Part shown: positions 12,871-21,153 of the stretch, in pieces
Layout of the letters: the number at the start of each line of letters is the position of its first letter
How positions within the stretch are numbered: the stretch's first letter is position 1
Program-made: the position numbers and the translations under genes
Source of the DNA: CAZJPS01 sp964548055
GTDB taxonomy: Bacteria > Patescibacteriota > Gracilibacteria > Peribacterales > Peribacteraceae
Length of the DNA stretch: 22,430 bases
Assembly: GCA_964548055.1 (NCBI GenBank)
Contig: CAZJPS010000014.1
Span: forward strand, 1-22,430
Direction of reading: 5' to 3'
Notes under the pieces: generated by a model
Databases searched by the model: none
The model's input: only the letters and a program-made list of their open reading frames with translations
What the model was told of the DNA's origin: nothing

Positions 12871-14970
12871 CTATTTGCCTCCAGAACGTGCTGCAATCAC
12901 TTCATCAGCCTTATTCTTTGGAACTTTAGCGTAGTGGCTCGGTTCCATGGAGTAGCTCGCACGACCTTGGGTCATGCTGCGCATGTCCGTTGCGTATCCG
13001 AACATTTCGGAAAGCGGAACGTGTGCAAGTACCACTTTTGCAGTACCGCGATCGGATGTGCTGAGCACAAGGCCACGACGAGAGTTTATGTCTCCCATGA
13101 TGTCTCCAAAGAACTGTTCTGGCGTTACCACCTCTACCTTCATCACTGGTTCCAAAATCACCGGATCTGCCTTTCGTGCTGCAGTCTGGAAGCCAATGGA
13201 CGCTGCCATTTTAAAGGCGAATTCATTCGAGTCTACGTCGTGGTATGAACCATCCAGGAGCTCTACTTTCACATCCACCACTGGGTATCCTGCCTGAATT
13301 CCACGGGACATTCCTTCCTGGAAGCCTTTATCACATGGAGTGATAAATTCACGGGGAATGCGGCCTCCTACAACACTGTCTATAAATTCGTAGCCTTTCC
13401 CTGGCTCCTGTGGCGTAATCTTGAAGATAACGTGACCATACTGACCACGACCGCCCGATTGCTTGATGTACTTCTCTTCGTGTTCAAGTTCTTTCTGAAT
13501 TGTTTCACGGTAAGCAACCTGTGGCTTTCCTACGTTGCTTTCTACTTTAAATTCTCTGCGCATACGGTCGGTGATGATATCTAGGTGCAATTCACCCATT
13601 CCAGAAAGAATAGTTTGTCCCGTCTCATCATCAGTGCGCACACGAAGGGTAGGATCCTCTTCTGTAAGTTTCTGGAGAGCCAGACCCATTTTTTCCTGAT
13701 CTGCTTTTGTTTTAGGCTCAACTGCCAGAGAGATAACAGGTTCTGCAAAGGTAATAGATTCCAACTGGATTGGTTTGCTTTCATCACAAATTGTGTCTCC
13801 TGTGCGCGTGTCTTTAAGACCAATAGCAGCACCAATATCTCCTGCTTCAATCTGATCAATTTCCTGACGAGAGTTAGCATGCAGCCTCACAATGCGTCCG
13901 ATGCGCTCTTTATTTCCTGTACGGCTGTTGATGACATAACTTCCAGATTTAAGTACTCCTGAATACACGCGAATAAACGTGAGCTTACCCACAAACGGAT
14001 CTGTAGCAATCTTGAAAGCAAGAGCTGCAATAGGCTCATCATTCGTAGCCTTGCGTACTTCTTCTGCATCTGTCTTTGGGTTCTTGCCCTTCACAGGAGG
14101 AATGTCGAGCGGAGAAGGCAGATACGCAACCACTGCATCCAGCACCAACTGTACTCCCATGTTCTGCAAAGAAGACCCACAGAGAACGGGATAAAGCCTG
14201 TTAGAAACAGTGGCAATACGAAGCCCCTGACGAAGTTCATCATCGGAAAGCGCTCCATTCTGAAGAAACTTATCCATGAGATCATCATTACTATTCTCCG
14301 CTACTTTTTCCATCAGAGTAAGGCGGTATTCCAATACCTGATTTTTCATATCCTCTGGAATGGGTATTTCTTCTCGTGTTTCACCCATTTTACCGGTGAA
14401 CGTGTAGGCTTTCTGGGCGATAATATCCACAATTCCTGAAAAATCGCTTTCGGCACCAATTGGCAATTGAATCGCGACGGCATTCTTACTCAAACGATCA
14501 AAAATACTATCGAGAGACATGTAAAAATCCCCTCCTGTTTTGTCCATTTTATTAACGAATGCGAGACGCGGCACATGATACTTATCTGCCTGGCGCCACA
14601 CAGTTTCACTTTGAGGTTCAACACCCTGAGAGCCATCGAACACCACAACTCCTCCATCCAATACACGGAGGCTGCGTTCCACTTCAGCCGTAAAATCTAC
14701 GTGCCCAGGAGTATCGATAAGGTTAATAGTGCAATCGATTTCCACACCATCAATGGTTTTTGCTTTCCAGTGACACTGCGTTGCAGCAGAAGTGATGGTA
14801 ATACCACGCTCACGCTCTTGCTCCATCCAGTCCATGGTGGCTTCCCCCTCGTGCACTTCTCCAATTTTGTGCGTACGACCTGTATAAAACAGGATGCGCT
14901 CTGATGTTGTGGTTTTACCCGCATCGATGTGGGCAATAATTCCAATGTTGCGTACGTTCTTTAAGTCCAT
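12871..14970 (-). CDS. fusA: Translation elongation factor G
   Basis: The 699-residue GTPase drives ribosomal translocation. All G motifs are present: AHIDAGKTT (13-21), RGITI (55-59), DTPGHVD (86-92) and NKMDK (140-144). The domain II to V sequence is typical (ERIGRIVRLHANSRQEI, SGMGELHLDI, GGRIPREFITP, FGYATDMRSMTQGRASYSMEPSHY). MDLKNVRN is the canonical EF-G N-terminus, so the ATG at 14970 is preferred to the upstream GTG at 14994. It is downstream of rpsL and rpsG as in the str operon, but a small unknown gene intervenes and tuf does not follow. There is no Shine-Dalgarno sequence; the leader is CTAACCCTTTCTGT. Confidence 0.98.
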   Translation of the reverse strand: MDLKNVRNIGIIAHIDAGKTTTSERILFYTGRTHKIGEVHEGEATMDWMEQERERGITITSAATQCHWKAKTIDGVEIDCTINLIDTPGHVDFTAEVERSLRVLDGGVVVFDGSQGVEPQSETVWRQADKYHVPRLAFVNKMDKTGGDFYMSLDSIFDRLSKNAVAIQLPIGAESDFSGIVDIIAQKAYTFTGKMGETREEIPIPEDMKNQVLEYRLTLMEKVAENSNDDLMDKFLQNGALSDDELRQGLRIATVSNRLYPVLCGSSLQNMGVQLVLDAVVAYLPSPLDIPPVKGKNPKTDAEEVRKATNDEPIAALAFKIATDPFVGKLTFIRVYSGVLKSGSYVINSRTGNKERIGRIVRLHANSRQEIDQIEAGDIGAAIGLKDTRTGDTICDESKPIQLESITFAEPVISLAVEPKTKADQEKMGLALQKLTEEDPTLRVRTDDETGQTILSGMGELHLDIITDRMRREFKVESNVGKPQVAYRETIQKELEHEEKYIKQSGGRGQYGHVIFKITPQEPGKGYEFIDSVVGGRIPREFITPCDKGFQEGMSRGIQAGYPVVDVKVELLDGSYHDVDSNEFAFKMAASIGFQTAARKADPVILEPVMKVEVVTPEQFFGDIMGDINSRRGLVLSTSDRGTAKVVLAHVPLSEMFGYATDMRSMTQGRASYSMEPSHYAKVPKNKADEVIAARSGGK

Positions 14971-14977
14971 ACAGAAA

Positions 14978-15037
14978 GGGTTAGGAGCTCCCACCTTCGC
15001 TCTGCGGAGCTACGGTGGGCAGGAGGATTAGGGTTAG
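14978..15037. repeat. REP-like GC-rich hairpin flanked by GGGTTAG direct repeats, fusA leader
   Basis: CCCACC (14990-14995) and GGTGGG (15014-15019) enclose GCTC-TGCG-GAGC (14999-15010), a two-part stem of 6 and 4 bp. GGGTTAG flanks the hairpin on both sides (14978-14984 and 15031-15037) in direct orientation. In the fusA mRNA it lies 20 nt before the start codon. Base composition is GC-richer than its surroundings, as expected of a mobile or dispersed palindrome. The rest of 14971-15139 holds only a small GATGC/GCATC hairpin near 15068. Confidence 0.55.
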
Positions 15038-15139
15038 TGCTTGAAAAAACGACACCCAGGCGCTGGATGCTAAAGCATCACAAACGTGGGGCGACTATAC
15101 GGAAAGGATAAAGATCGTGCAATCAAAATTCAGCCTCCT

Positions 15140-15556
15140 TTAGGGAGAAAAGAAGGTTTTAAAGATTTTCGGGAGAGTCCGAAAGGCCAAAAGAAGCCTT
15201 CCGCCCAAAAGAGCTTTTTGAGGAGGAAGCAATTCATACTGCTCATGGACATCAAGATGACGATTCATGGTTTGTACAATTCTGTATCGGATTTCCGATT
15301 CTTGCTGAACGGCATACCGGAGATTGTTCTCCTCAGCCAAACCTGGGAATTCTTGCACAAGCGAAAGGAAAACTGAGGGAATAACTGTATCGTGTAAGAT
15401 TTTTACCTTTTCCCTGTTAAATGGGATTTCGCGCTGCCCATATACGTCTAAGAGCGCTGATTCAAATTCAGTTTCCACTAACTGACGCAATGGTCCCTTT
15501 TCCCAAAAATATAAGGTTCGATCACACACATCACGAGAAGGATTTGGTGGATTCAT
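15140..15556 (-). CDS. Hypothetical protein between rpsG and fusA, 138 aa
   Basis: A soluble protein with no signal peptide and no family I recognise. The central part (REKVKILHDTVIPSVFLSLVQEFPGLAEENNLRYAVQQESEIRYRIVQTMNRHL) is predicted all-helical. The end is basic and hydrophobic (LLGGRLLLAFRTLPKIFKTFF), possibly an amphipathic membrane-touching helix. The ATG at 15556 is preferred over a TTG 36 nt upstream, because the leader from the promoter has an A/C-rich stretch reaching this ATG. It has its own strong promoter although it sits within the str gene order. Confidence 0.65.
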   Translation of the reverse strand: MNPPNPSRDVCDRTLYFWEKGPLRQLVETEFESALLDVYGQREIPFNREKVKILHDTVIPSVFLSLVQEFPGLAEENNLRYAVQQESEIRYRIVQTMNRHLDVHEQYELLPPQKALLGGRLLLAFRTLPKIFKTFFSP

Positions 15557-15594
15557 GGTGTTGTTGTGTAAGTTTGTGTAAAAACTGTGCAAGC

Positions 15595-15622
15595 ATTATA
15601 CTCGTTTTTCAAAAAAATGCAA
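15595..15622 (-). promoter_or_regulatory. Strong promoter between rpsG and the 138-aa gene
   Basis: TTGCAT (15622-15617), a 16-nt spacer and a perfect TATAAT (15600-15595) lie on the minus strand. The predicted start is near 15588, giving a leader of about 32 nt without a Shine-Dalgarno motif. It may drive the 138-aa gene and fusA. The rpoC promoter has the same CTTGCATT -35 region, spacer length and TATAAT. Confidence 0.65.
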
Positions 15623-15658
15623 GGGTCTAAGAGCGCTGAAATCTAGCCTTACCCTCAC

Positions 15659-16120
15659 TTATGTTCCGGACTTTGCTAAGTGGGCAAAGGCCTTATTTGC
15701 CTGTGCCATTTTCAGCACATCTTGCTTCTTCTTTACCGCATTTCCCTGGTCTGCAGATGCATCTAAGAGTTCCAGAGCGAGCTTATGAGCCATAGGAACA
15801 CCCTTGCGCTCCCGAGCAGCAGTAAGAATCCAACGAATAGAAAGAGCCTGCTGGCGACGTGGCGTTACTTCTACTGGTACCTGATAGACGGAACCAGCCA
15901 CACGTTTTGGACGTACTTCCACAAGTGGAGTCACATTCATGAGGGCTTTACTGAATACTTCCATGGGAGGATCTTTGGTGCGAGTTTTGATGATTTCCAG
16001 AGCGTCAGCAAAAATACCGCGTGCAATCGATTTCTTTCCCTGCAACATAAGGCAGTTAATGAACTTCTCTGTGAGAGAATCGGAACCCTGTGGGATGTAC
16101 TGCTTCACTGCTTTTGCCAT
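15659..16120 (-). CDS. rpsG: Ribosomal protein uS7
   Basis: The 153-residue 30S head protein nucleates 16S rRNA 3'-domain assembly. Typical blocks are LTEKFINCLMLQGKKSIA, NVTPLVEVRPKRVAGSVYQVPVEV, RWILTAARERKG and KKKQDVLKMAQANKAFAH. The ATG at 16120 gives the standard short N-terminus (MAKAVKQY); the frame upstream to 16201 is leader. It follows rpsL by 89 nt on the same strand. Its start is directly preceded by the leader element also found before ychF, and the rpsL-rpsG gap folds into a hairpin, so rpsG expression may be controlled separately. Confidence 0.98.
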   Translation of the reverse strand: MAKAVKQYIPQGSDSLTEKFINCLMLQGKKSIARGIFADALEIIKTRTKDPPMEVFSKALMNVTPLVEVRPKRVAGSVYQVPVEVTPRRQQALSIRWILTAARERKGVPMAHKLALELLDASADQGNAVKKKQDVLKMAQANKAFAHLAKSGT

Positions 16121-16160
16121 AACTAGATGGTAGGGATGAGGTTGTAGGTTGTAGAAAGAA
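16121..16160 (-). promoter_or_regulatory. Shared leader element, copy 2 (before rpsG)
   Basis: The complement of 16129-16160 matches 829-860 at 30 of 32 bases, and the distance from the element to the ATG is identical (8 nt) in both. The two differences are single substitutions. No Shine-Dalgarno sequence is present. TACCAT six bases before the ATG could be a poor -10. Confidence 0.6.
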
Positions 16161-16204
16161 AATTGTGGATGGGGTGAAGCGATAGGCCTACAACCTATCA
16201 CCTA
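16131..16204. repeat. Inverted repeat filling the rpsL-rpsG gap
   Basis: AGGTTGTAGG (16139-16148) pairs perfectly with CCTACAACCT (16187-16196). After a 4x4 internal loop, TAGG (16131-16134) pairs with CCTA (16201-16204). The stem has 14 bp in two parts around a 38-nt loop. Its rpsG-proximal arm is the shared leader element. Confidence 0.65.
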
Positions 16205-16209
16205 AACCT

Positions 16210-16629
16210 TTATGCCTTAGGACGCTTAGCACCGTAACGGGAACGGCCTTGCTTACGATCGCGCACGCCTTCTGTATCCAGGATACCGCGGATGATGTGG
16301 TAACGGACTCCTGGAAGATCTTTGACACGGCCACCACGCACAAGCACCACGGAGTGTTCCTGCAAGTTATGGCCTTCTCCCATGATATACGCCTTCACTT
16401 CGTATCCGTTCGTAAGGCGCACTCTCGCAATCTTACGCAGAGCGGAGTTTGGCTTTTTTGGAGTCATGGTGGTGACTTTTACACATACGCCGCGCTTGAA
16501 GGGAGAACCCTTAGGAAGCGGAACATCGCGCATTTTGAGCGAATTCCAGGCAGTTTGCATGGCAGGAGCCTTGGATTTAACGCGCTTATCTCTGCGGCGC
16601 CGGCGGATGAGCTGATTAATAGTGGGCAT
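16210..16629 (-). CDS. rpsL: Ribosomal protein uS12
   Basis: The 139-residue protein contributes to the decoding centre. Conserved blocks are MPTINQLIRR, TPKKPNSALRKIARV (56-70) and GGRVKDLPGVRYHIIRG (99-115), with the loop lysines and Asp104 in place. It carries the longer N-terminal loop (about 20-47) seen in many Gram-positive-type S12 proteins. It lies 56 nt downstream of rpoC and upstream of rpsG. The intergenic leader is C/T-rich with no Shine-Dalgarno sequence. Confidence 0.98.
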   Translation of the reverse strand: MPTINQLIRRRRRDKRVKSKAPAMQTAWNSLKMRDVPLPKGSPFKRGVCVKVTTMTPKKPNSALRKIARVRLTNGYEVKAYIMGEGHNLQEHSVVLVRGGRVKDLPGVRYHIIRGILDTEGVRDRKQGRSRYGAKRPKA

Positions 16630-16685
16630 AACGGGCGGGAATACTAGTGGGAAATGGGGTGGGAGTAAAGATGAAGACTGAAGGA

Positions 16686-19600
16686 TTATTCGGCTTGGAC
16701 ATCGAGTGCTTCACCCAAATAGCGCTTTCGATACACTTCTCCAGTTGGAATCAGGCGACCGATGATAACGTTTTCCTTGAGACCCTGAAGCATATCGATA
16801 CGACGGGTGGTAGCTGCTTCCACGAGCACGCGAATTGTTTCCTGGAACGATGCGCCTGCAAGCCATGAATCCGTAGCAAGGGCTACACGCGTGATTCCAA
16901 GAAGAAGCTGCTCGTAGGTTGCCTCTTTTCCATTCTTGGTAGCCTTGGCAGCCCTCTCGTTTTCGTAGAGGAGTTCGCCCATGTCCACAGTTTCACCAGG
17001 AAGGAACTTGGTGTCTCCCGCGTCAATAATACGAACCTTGCTGAACATTTTCTTCACAATAATTTCTAAGTGCTTATCATTGATGGTTTGACCTTGAGAG
17101 GCGTAGATGTGCTGTACTTCCAGCACTACGTAATTCTGCACTGCGTAGGCACCTTTCTTTTCTAGTAGTTCTTGCAAATTATTATGGCCCACGTTCAGAG
17201 CCTGACCTGCCTCCACAAATGATCCTGTTTTTACAAGCAATGATTCACGTGGTCCAAATTCGTAACTGCGCTCCTGAATTTCTTTGTGACGAACGCGCAC
17301 AATACCACGCTCAATCACAGATACCGTTCCAGAAATCGCAACTTTAATTGTAGATTTATCTGACAAAGATTTTGCGAGCACCGCGCGCTCCCCTACTTCC
17401 TGATCCTTTTTCACAACCACTTCATACCCCGATGGTACGAAGTATGTATCCTCTCCTGGCTCCTCCGCCACGATAAGTACCGTGGTCTTTCCGCCTTGGT
17501 GTGACACTTTCACGCGGCCCGTGATATCTGCAAGTGTGGCAGGAGTACGTGGCGAACGAGCTTCAAACAGTTCTTCCACGCGTGTAAGACCTTGCGTGAT
17601 ATCTGCACCTTCAGCTACTCCTCCCATGTGGAATGTTCTCATGGTGAGCTGCGTTCCAGGTTCACCGATACTTTGTGCAGCAATAATACCAACTGGTGTT
17701 CCAATCTGGACGGTTTTGTTATTACTCAAATCGCGTCCGTAACACTTCACACAAATTCCACCGCGCGTGCGGCAGGTCATGATAGAGCGTACGGCCACCT
17801 CATCAATCTTATTCTTCTGAATAAACTCAAGAAGTGTGTTATCAATTTCCTGATCTCTCTTCGCGATCGTTTCTTTTCCAAGTTTAAGATCCGCTGCCAA
17901 GCTGCGGCCAAAGATGCGGTTCTCGTACTTTTCCCCAATTTTTTCGGATTCTGCGCGGGTAATGCGATGCCCAGCTTCTGTTCCGCAATCTTCTTCGCGA
18001 ATAATGATGTCTTGCACTGCATCCACCAAGCGACGTGTAAGGTAACCTGCTTCAGCGGTTTTAAGAGCAGTATCAGATTTTCCTTTGCGTCCTCCGTGTG
18101 TTGCAATGAAGTATTCAAGAACGTTAAAACCTTCTTTAAGGTTACTTTGCACAGGAAGCTCAATAGTGCGTCCAGATGGATTGGCCACAAGACCCTTCAT
18201 ACCCGCAAGCTGAGTAACCTGTCCCCAGTTACCACGAGCACCGGAATCGATCACGTACGTAATATCGTTTTCTTCATGGCGCAAGAATTCCTGAATCATC
18301 GCGGTTGTTACTTCATTCTTCGTCTGTGTCCAAATACGAATTGCATGGCTGTATCGTTCATCAGCGGTTACAAGACCCTTCCAGTAGAAGTTATTGATTT
18401 TACGAATCTTTTCATTGGCTTCTTCAAGCAACTGCTGGCGTTCTGCTGGCACACGAATATCTGACGATGAAATGGAAATACCTGAAATCGTTACGAAATC
18501 GAATCCGAGTGTTTTTATGCGATCAGCAAGCGCCACTGTTTCTTCTCTGCCCAATACCTCCAAACAATTGGAAATAAGATCGGATAAATTTTTCTTCTTC
18601 ATGGTCGTATTAATGAAGCCAAGCTTCGGTGGCACCACTTCCTGGAACTTAAGGCGACCAATGGAAGTTTCTTCGATATGTGGCTCTTCACCATTGATGG
18701 AAATGCGTACCTTAATTTTTGCTTGGAGATCAACAATTCCGTTATCATAAGCCATAAAAGCTTCTTCAGGTCCGCTAAAGACCATGCCGTGGCCCTTCTT
18801 ATTATCGTGCACTCGCGTGAGGAAGTAACAACCAAGCACCATGTCTTGAATTGGGTTGATAATTGGTTCTCCTGCAGATGGCTTCAGTACGTTATGTGTT
18901 GCTGCCATCAACGTTGCAGCCTCAGATTGTGCCTTATCAGAAAGAGGAACGTGTACTGCCATTTGATCTCCATCAAAGTCTGCGTTGAAGGCTGCACATA
19001 CAAGTGGGTGCAACTGGATTGCAAGACCCTCCACCAAGAGTGGCTGGAATGCCTGAATACCTAAGCGGTGGAGCGTTGGAGCGCGGTTTAAGAGCACATA
19101 CTTATTCTGAATCACTTCTTCCAAAATATCCCATACTTCCTTTGTGGAATCTTGTACCAATCGCTCTGCTGCTTTCACGTTGTGTGCCAGTTCATCACGA
19201 ATGATGCGACCAATCACAAACGGCTTAAAGAGCTTCATTGCCATCTCCTTTGGAAGACCACACTGGTTCAATTTAAGATGAGGACCGACCACAATCACAG
19301 AACGACCGGAGTAATCTACGCGCTTTCCAAGGAGGTTCTGACGGAAACGACCCTGCTTTCCCTTTAACATATCGGAAAGAGAGCGGAGCTTTCTGCGATC
19401 CCCTGCTGTAAAGAGTGTTTTGCCAGCACGGGCACTGTTATTCAATAAGGTATCCACCGCTTCCTGCAACATGCGTTTTTCATTGCGGCAGATCACTTCA
19501 GGTGCCCCAATACTCATCAGTTTTTTCAAACGATTGTTGCGGTTAATAACGCGGCGGTACAAATCGTTCAAATCGGACGCAGCAAACCTACCTCCATCCA

Positions 19601-20555
19601 GCTGCACCATTGGGCGCAAATCGGGCGGAATGACAGGAAGGCGCATAAGGATAAGCCAATCCGAACGGATGGATGCTTGCATGAATGAACTTACAAGCTT
19701 TATGCGCTTCATAATTTTCTTCAGTTTTTGGCCACTGCTCTGCTCACGATCCTTACCAAGCTGAACAAGCATGGAAGGAAGATCGATTGTTCCTATAATT
19801 TCACGAAGGGATTCTGCTCCCGTACCAGCACGAAATACGTGCCCGAATTTCATGTTCATTTCACGGAATTTGAGCTCACTCAGCACTGTTCCCGTCTTTA
19901 AGTTTGTCAGATCTTCTAGTGCATCTTTATGGTTTTGCTTCAGAGAATCATACTTATCGGCTACTTCTTGCTCTAATGCATCCAACTGTGCGCGTGTTGC
20001 ATCACTCTGCTTTAGTTTCTCCAAAGCATCATCATGCTCGCGCTTAATTTGAGCACGACGCGATTCCATGGCAACACTCATTTCCTTTTCTGCTTCCTTT
20101 TGGGCATCTTCATCTACGGTGATGACGATATAAGCGGCAAAGTACACAATCTGTTCCAACGTCTTAATTGGAAGATCCAAAAGAAGACCAAGACGTGAAG
20201 GAGAGGAACGAAGGAACCAAATATGTGTCACTGGCACTGCCAAGTTGATATGGCCCATTCGTTCGCGGCGCACAATGCTGCGCGTAACTTCCACACCGCA
20301 TTTTTCACAAATCACACCGCTGTATCGCACTCCTTTATATTTACCGCAGAAACATTGGAAGTTCTTCGTTGGACCAAAAATACGCTCACAGAATAGACCA
20401 TCTGGCTCCGCGCGCTGCGTACGGTAGTTCACAGTTTCTGCTTTGGTTACTTCACCCCTCGACCATGCAAGCATGTCTTCTGGGCTTGCAATACTCAGGG
20501 CAACGGCATCAAAGCTGTCTGTAGCTGCGGACTTTGGAGCATGTGGAGCTGGCAT
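16686..20555 (-). CDS. rpoC: DNA-directed RNA polymerase subunit beta'
   Basis: The 1289-residue catalytic subunit is complete. Zinc site 1 uses Cys68, Cys70, Cys83 and Cys86 (CFC...CEKC). A charged coiled-coil-rich insertion spans about 148-220. The clamp and rudder region precedes YSGRSVIVVGP. The active-site NADFDGDQMAVH is at 524-535 with the three Mg-binding aspartates. Zinc site 2 includes DCGTEAGH and CRTRGGICVKC. GEPGTQLTMRTFHMGG marks the trigger-loop region. Length lies between Bacillus (about 1200) and E. coli (1407). The ATG at 20555 is preceded by CTCCCTCGTT with no Shine-Dalgarno sequence. rpoB does not precede it; instead a zinc-ribbon gene lies upstream. rpsL follows, as in the common rpoBC-str order. 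Confidence 0.98.
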   Translation of the reverse strand: MPAPHAPKSAATDSFDAVALSIASPEDMLAWSRGEVTKAETVNYRTQRAEPDGLFCERIFGPTKNFQCFCGKYKGVRYSGVICEKCGVEVTRSIVRRERMGHINLAVPVTHIWFLRSSPSRLGLLLDLPIKTLEQIVYFAAYIVITVDEDAQKEAEKEMSVAMESRRAQIKREHDDALEKLKQSDATRAQLDALEQEVADKYDSLKQNHKDALEDLTNLKTGTVLSELKFREMNMKFGHVFRAGTGAESLREIIGTIDLPSMLVQLGKDREQSSGQKLKKIMKRIKLVSSFMQASIRSDWLILMRLPVIPPDLRPMVQLDGGRFAASDLNDLYRRVINRNNRLKKLMSIGAPEVICRNEKRMLQEAVDTLLNNSARAGKTLFTAGDRRKLRSLSDMLKGKQGRFRQNLLGKRVDYSGRSVIVVGPHLKLNQCGLPKEMAMKLFKPFVIGRIIRDELAHNVKAAERLVQDSTKEVWDILEEVIQNKYVLLNRAPTLHRLGIQAFQPLLVEGLAIQLHPLVCAAFNADFDGDQMAVHVPLSDKAQSEAATLMAATHNVLKPSAGEPIINPIQDMVLGCYFLTRVHDNKKGHGMVFSGPEEAFMAYDNGIVDLQAKIKVRISINGEEPHIEETSIGRLKFQEVVPPKLGFINTTMKKKNLSDLISNCLEVLGREETVALADRIKTLGFDFVTISGISISSSDIRVPAERQQLLEEANEKIRKINNFYWKGLVTADERYSHAIRIWTQTKNEVTTAMIQEFLRHEENDITYVIDSGARGNWGQVTQLAGMKGLVANPSGRTIELPVQSNLKEGFNVLEYFIATHGGRKGKSDTALKTAEAGYLTRRLVDAVQDIIIREEDCGTEAGHRITRAESEKIGEKYENRIFGRSLAADLKLGKETIAKRDQEIDNTLLEFIQKNKIDEVAVRSIMTCRTRGGICVKCYGRDLSNNKTVQIGTPVGIIAAQSIGEPGTQLTMRTFHMGGVAEGADITQGLTRVEELFEARSPRTPATLADITGRVKVSHQGGKTTVLIVAEEPGEDTYFVPSGYEVVVKKDQEVGERAVLAKSLSDKSTIKVAISGTVSVIERGIVRVRHKEIQERSYEFGPRESLLVKTGSFVEAGQALNVGHNNLQELLEKKGAYAVQNYVVLEVQHIYASQGQTINDKHLEIIVKKMFSKVRIIDAGDTKFLPGETVDMGELLYENERAAKATKNGKEATYEQLLLGITRVALATDSWLAGASFQETIRVLVEAATTRRIDMLQGLKENVIIGRLIPTGEVYRKRYLGEALDVQAE

Positions 20556-20654
20556 AACGAGGGAGAAAAAGAAGAAAAACGAACATACGCAATTCCGCCG
20601 CTCCGCCTTGTCGATCGTCTCAATCGAGGGTGGAACGTCGGTGATTTCGCTCTT

Positions 20655-20682
20655 ATTATAAGGCGGGTTTAGTGTAATGCAA
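20655..20682 (-). promoter_or_regulatory. rpoC promoter
   Basis: TTGCAT (20682-20677), a 16-nt spacer and perfect TATAAT (20660-20655) lie on the minus strand. A start near 20648 leaves a leader of about 93 nt that is GC-rich in its first part and pyrimidine-rich before the ATG. Its presence supports rpoC being transcribed independently of rpoB. Confidence 0.65.
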
Positions 20683-20703
20683 GAGAAGTACCTCGAATTT
20701 TTG

Positions 20704-20738
20704 ATTTTTGATTACTGATGTTTGGCTCAATCAAAAAT
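20704..20738. terminator. AT-rich hairpin between the zinc-ribbon gene and rpoC
   Basis: ATTTTTGATT (20704-20713) and AATCAAAAAT (20729-20738) are perfect inverted repeats with a 15-nt loop, 29 nt after the zinc-ribbon gene's stop. On the minus strand the downstream arm is followed by CAAAAATT, so the U-run is poor. A weak terminator is possible. The neighbouring AATCAGTAAATCAG offers alternative pairings. Confidence 0.4.
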
Positions 20739-20766
20739 GAAAAATCAGTAAATCAGCAATCCTTCC

Positions 20767-21153
20767 CTAAACAATCATTGTCGGCCCCTCTCCTGCAGCC
20801 TCAATTCCTTCTCCAAATTGCTGGAAAAGCTTTTGGAAAGAACCGCCGCTTTGGCTAAGGGCTTCACGAAGAGTAGCTATTTCACTATCTTTTAAATGCA
20901 ATGTGGATGAAGCGTTCACCGTTTCGTCTTTCATCTGTGGAATAGGAGACAAATTTTCTGTACCTTGCAACGAAGCATGCAGTACCACGTACGCATCACA
21001 TGCCTCACACTTAAGCTGTAGCAGCATAAAATCATCCCCAGCCAAACGTACAGATGTAAAATCCACAGGAATGCGCTTTCCGCATTGGGGGCAACGCATT
21101 TGCTGGTAAATGCGTTGAATAATTTGCTGCAACGTGTGTGGGTCGAGTTCCAT
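20767..21153 (-). CDS. Small zinc-ribbon protein, 128 aa, function unknown
   Basis: The N-terminal half has two CxxC knuckles, CPQC (Cys21, Cys24) and CEAC (Cys49, Cys52), with a beta-rich segment between them. This is a typical four-cysteine zinc ribbon. Residues 1-20 are helical. After a linker, residues 88-118 (LKDSEIATLREALSQSGGSFQKLFQQFGEG) form a helical C-terminal segment. I do not recognise the family; nucleic-acid or protein binding is plausible. It is transcribed in the same direction as rpoC, in the position where rpoB would be expected, but a hairpin and a separate rpoC promoter lie between. Its start is leaderless-like and lies in a palindrome. Confidence 0.7.
   Translation of the reverse strand: MELDPHTLQQIIQRIYQQMRCPQCGKRIPVDFTSVRLAGDDFMLLQLKCEACDAYVVLHASLQGTENLSPIPQMKDETVNASSTLHLKDSEIATLREALSQSGGSFQKLFQQFGEGIEAAGEGPTMIV

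Noticed and set aside
14971..14994. GTG-initiated extension of EF-G
   Set aside because: MDLKNVRN matches the usual EF-G N-terminus; the extra eight codons lie in the leader hairpin.
15027..15037. Telomere-like GGATTAGGGTTAG
   Set aside because: Only two partial units, explained by the short direct repeat around the hairpin; no array.
17592..18464. Long plus-strand open frame (290 codons) inside rpoC
   Set aside because: It lies wholly antisense to conserved rpoC sequence, has no family resemblance and an unusual composition. It is a by-product of rpoC codon use, like the other antisense frames over fusA, nrdJ and rpoC.
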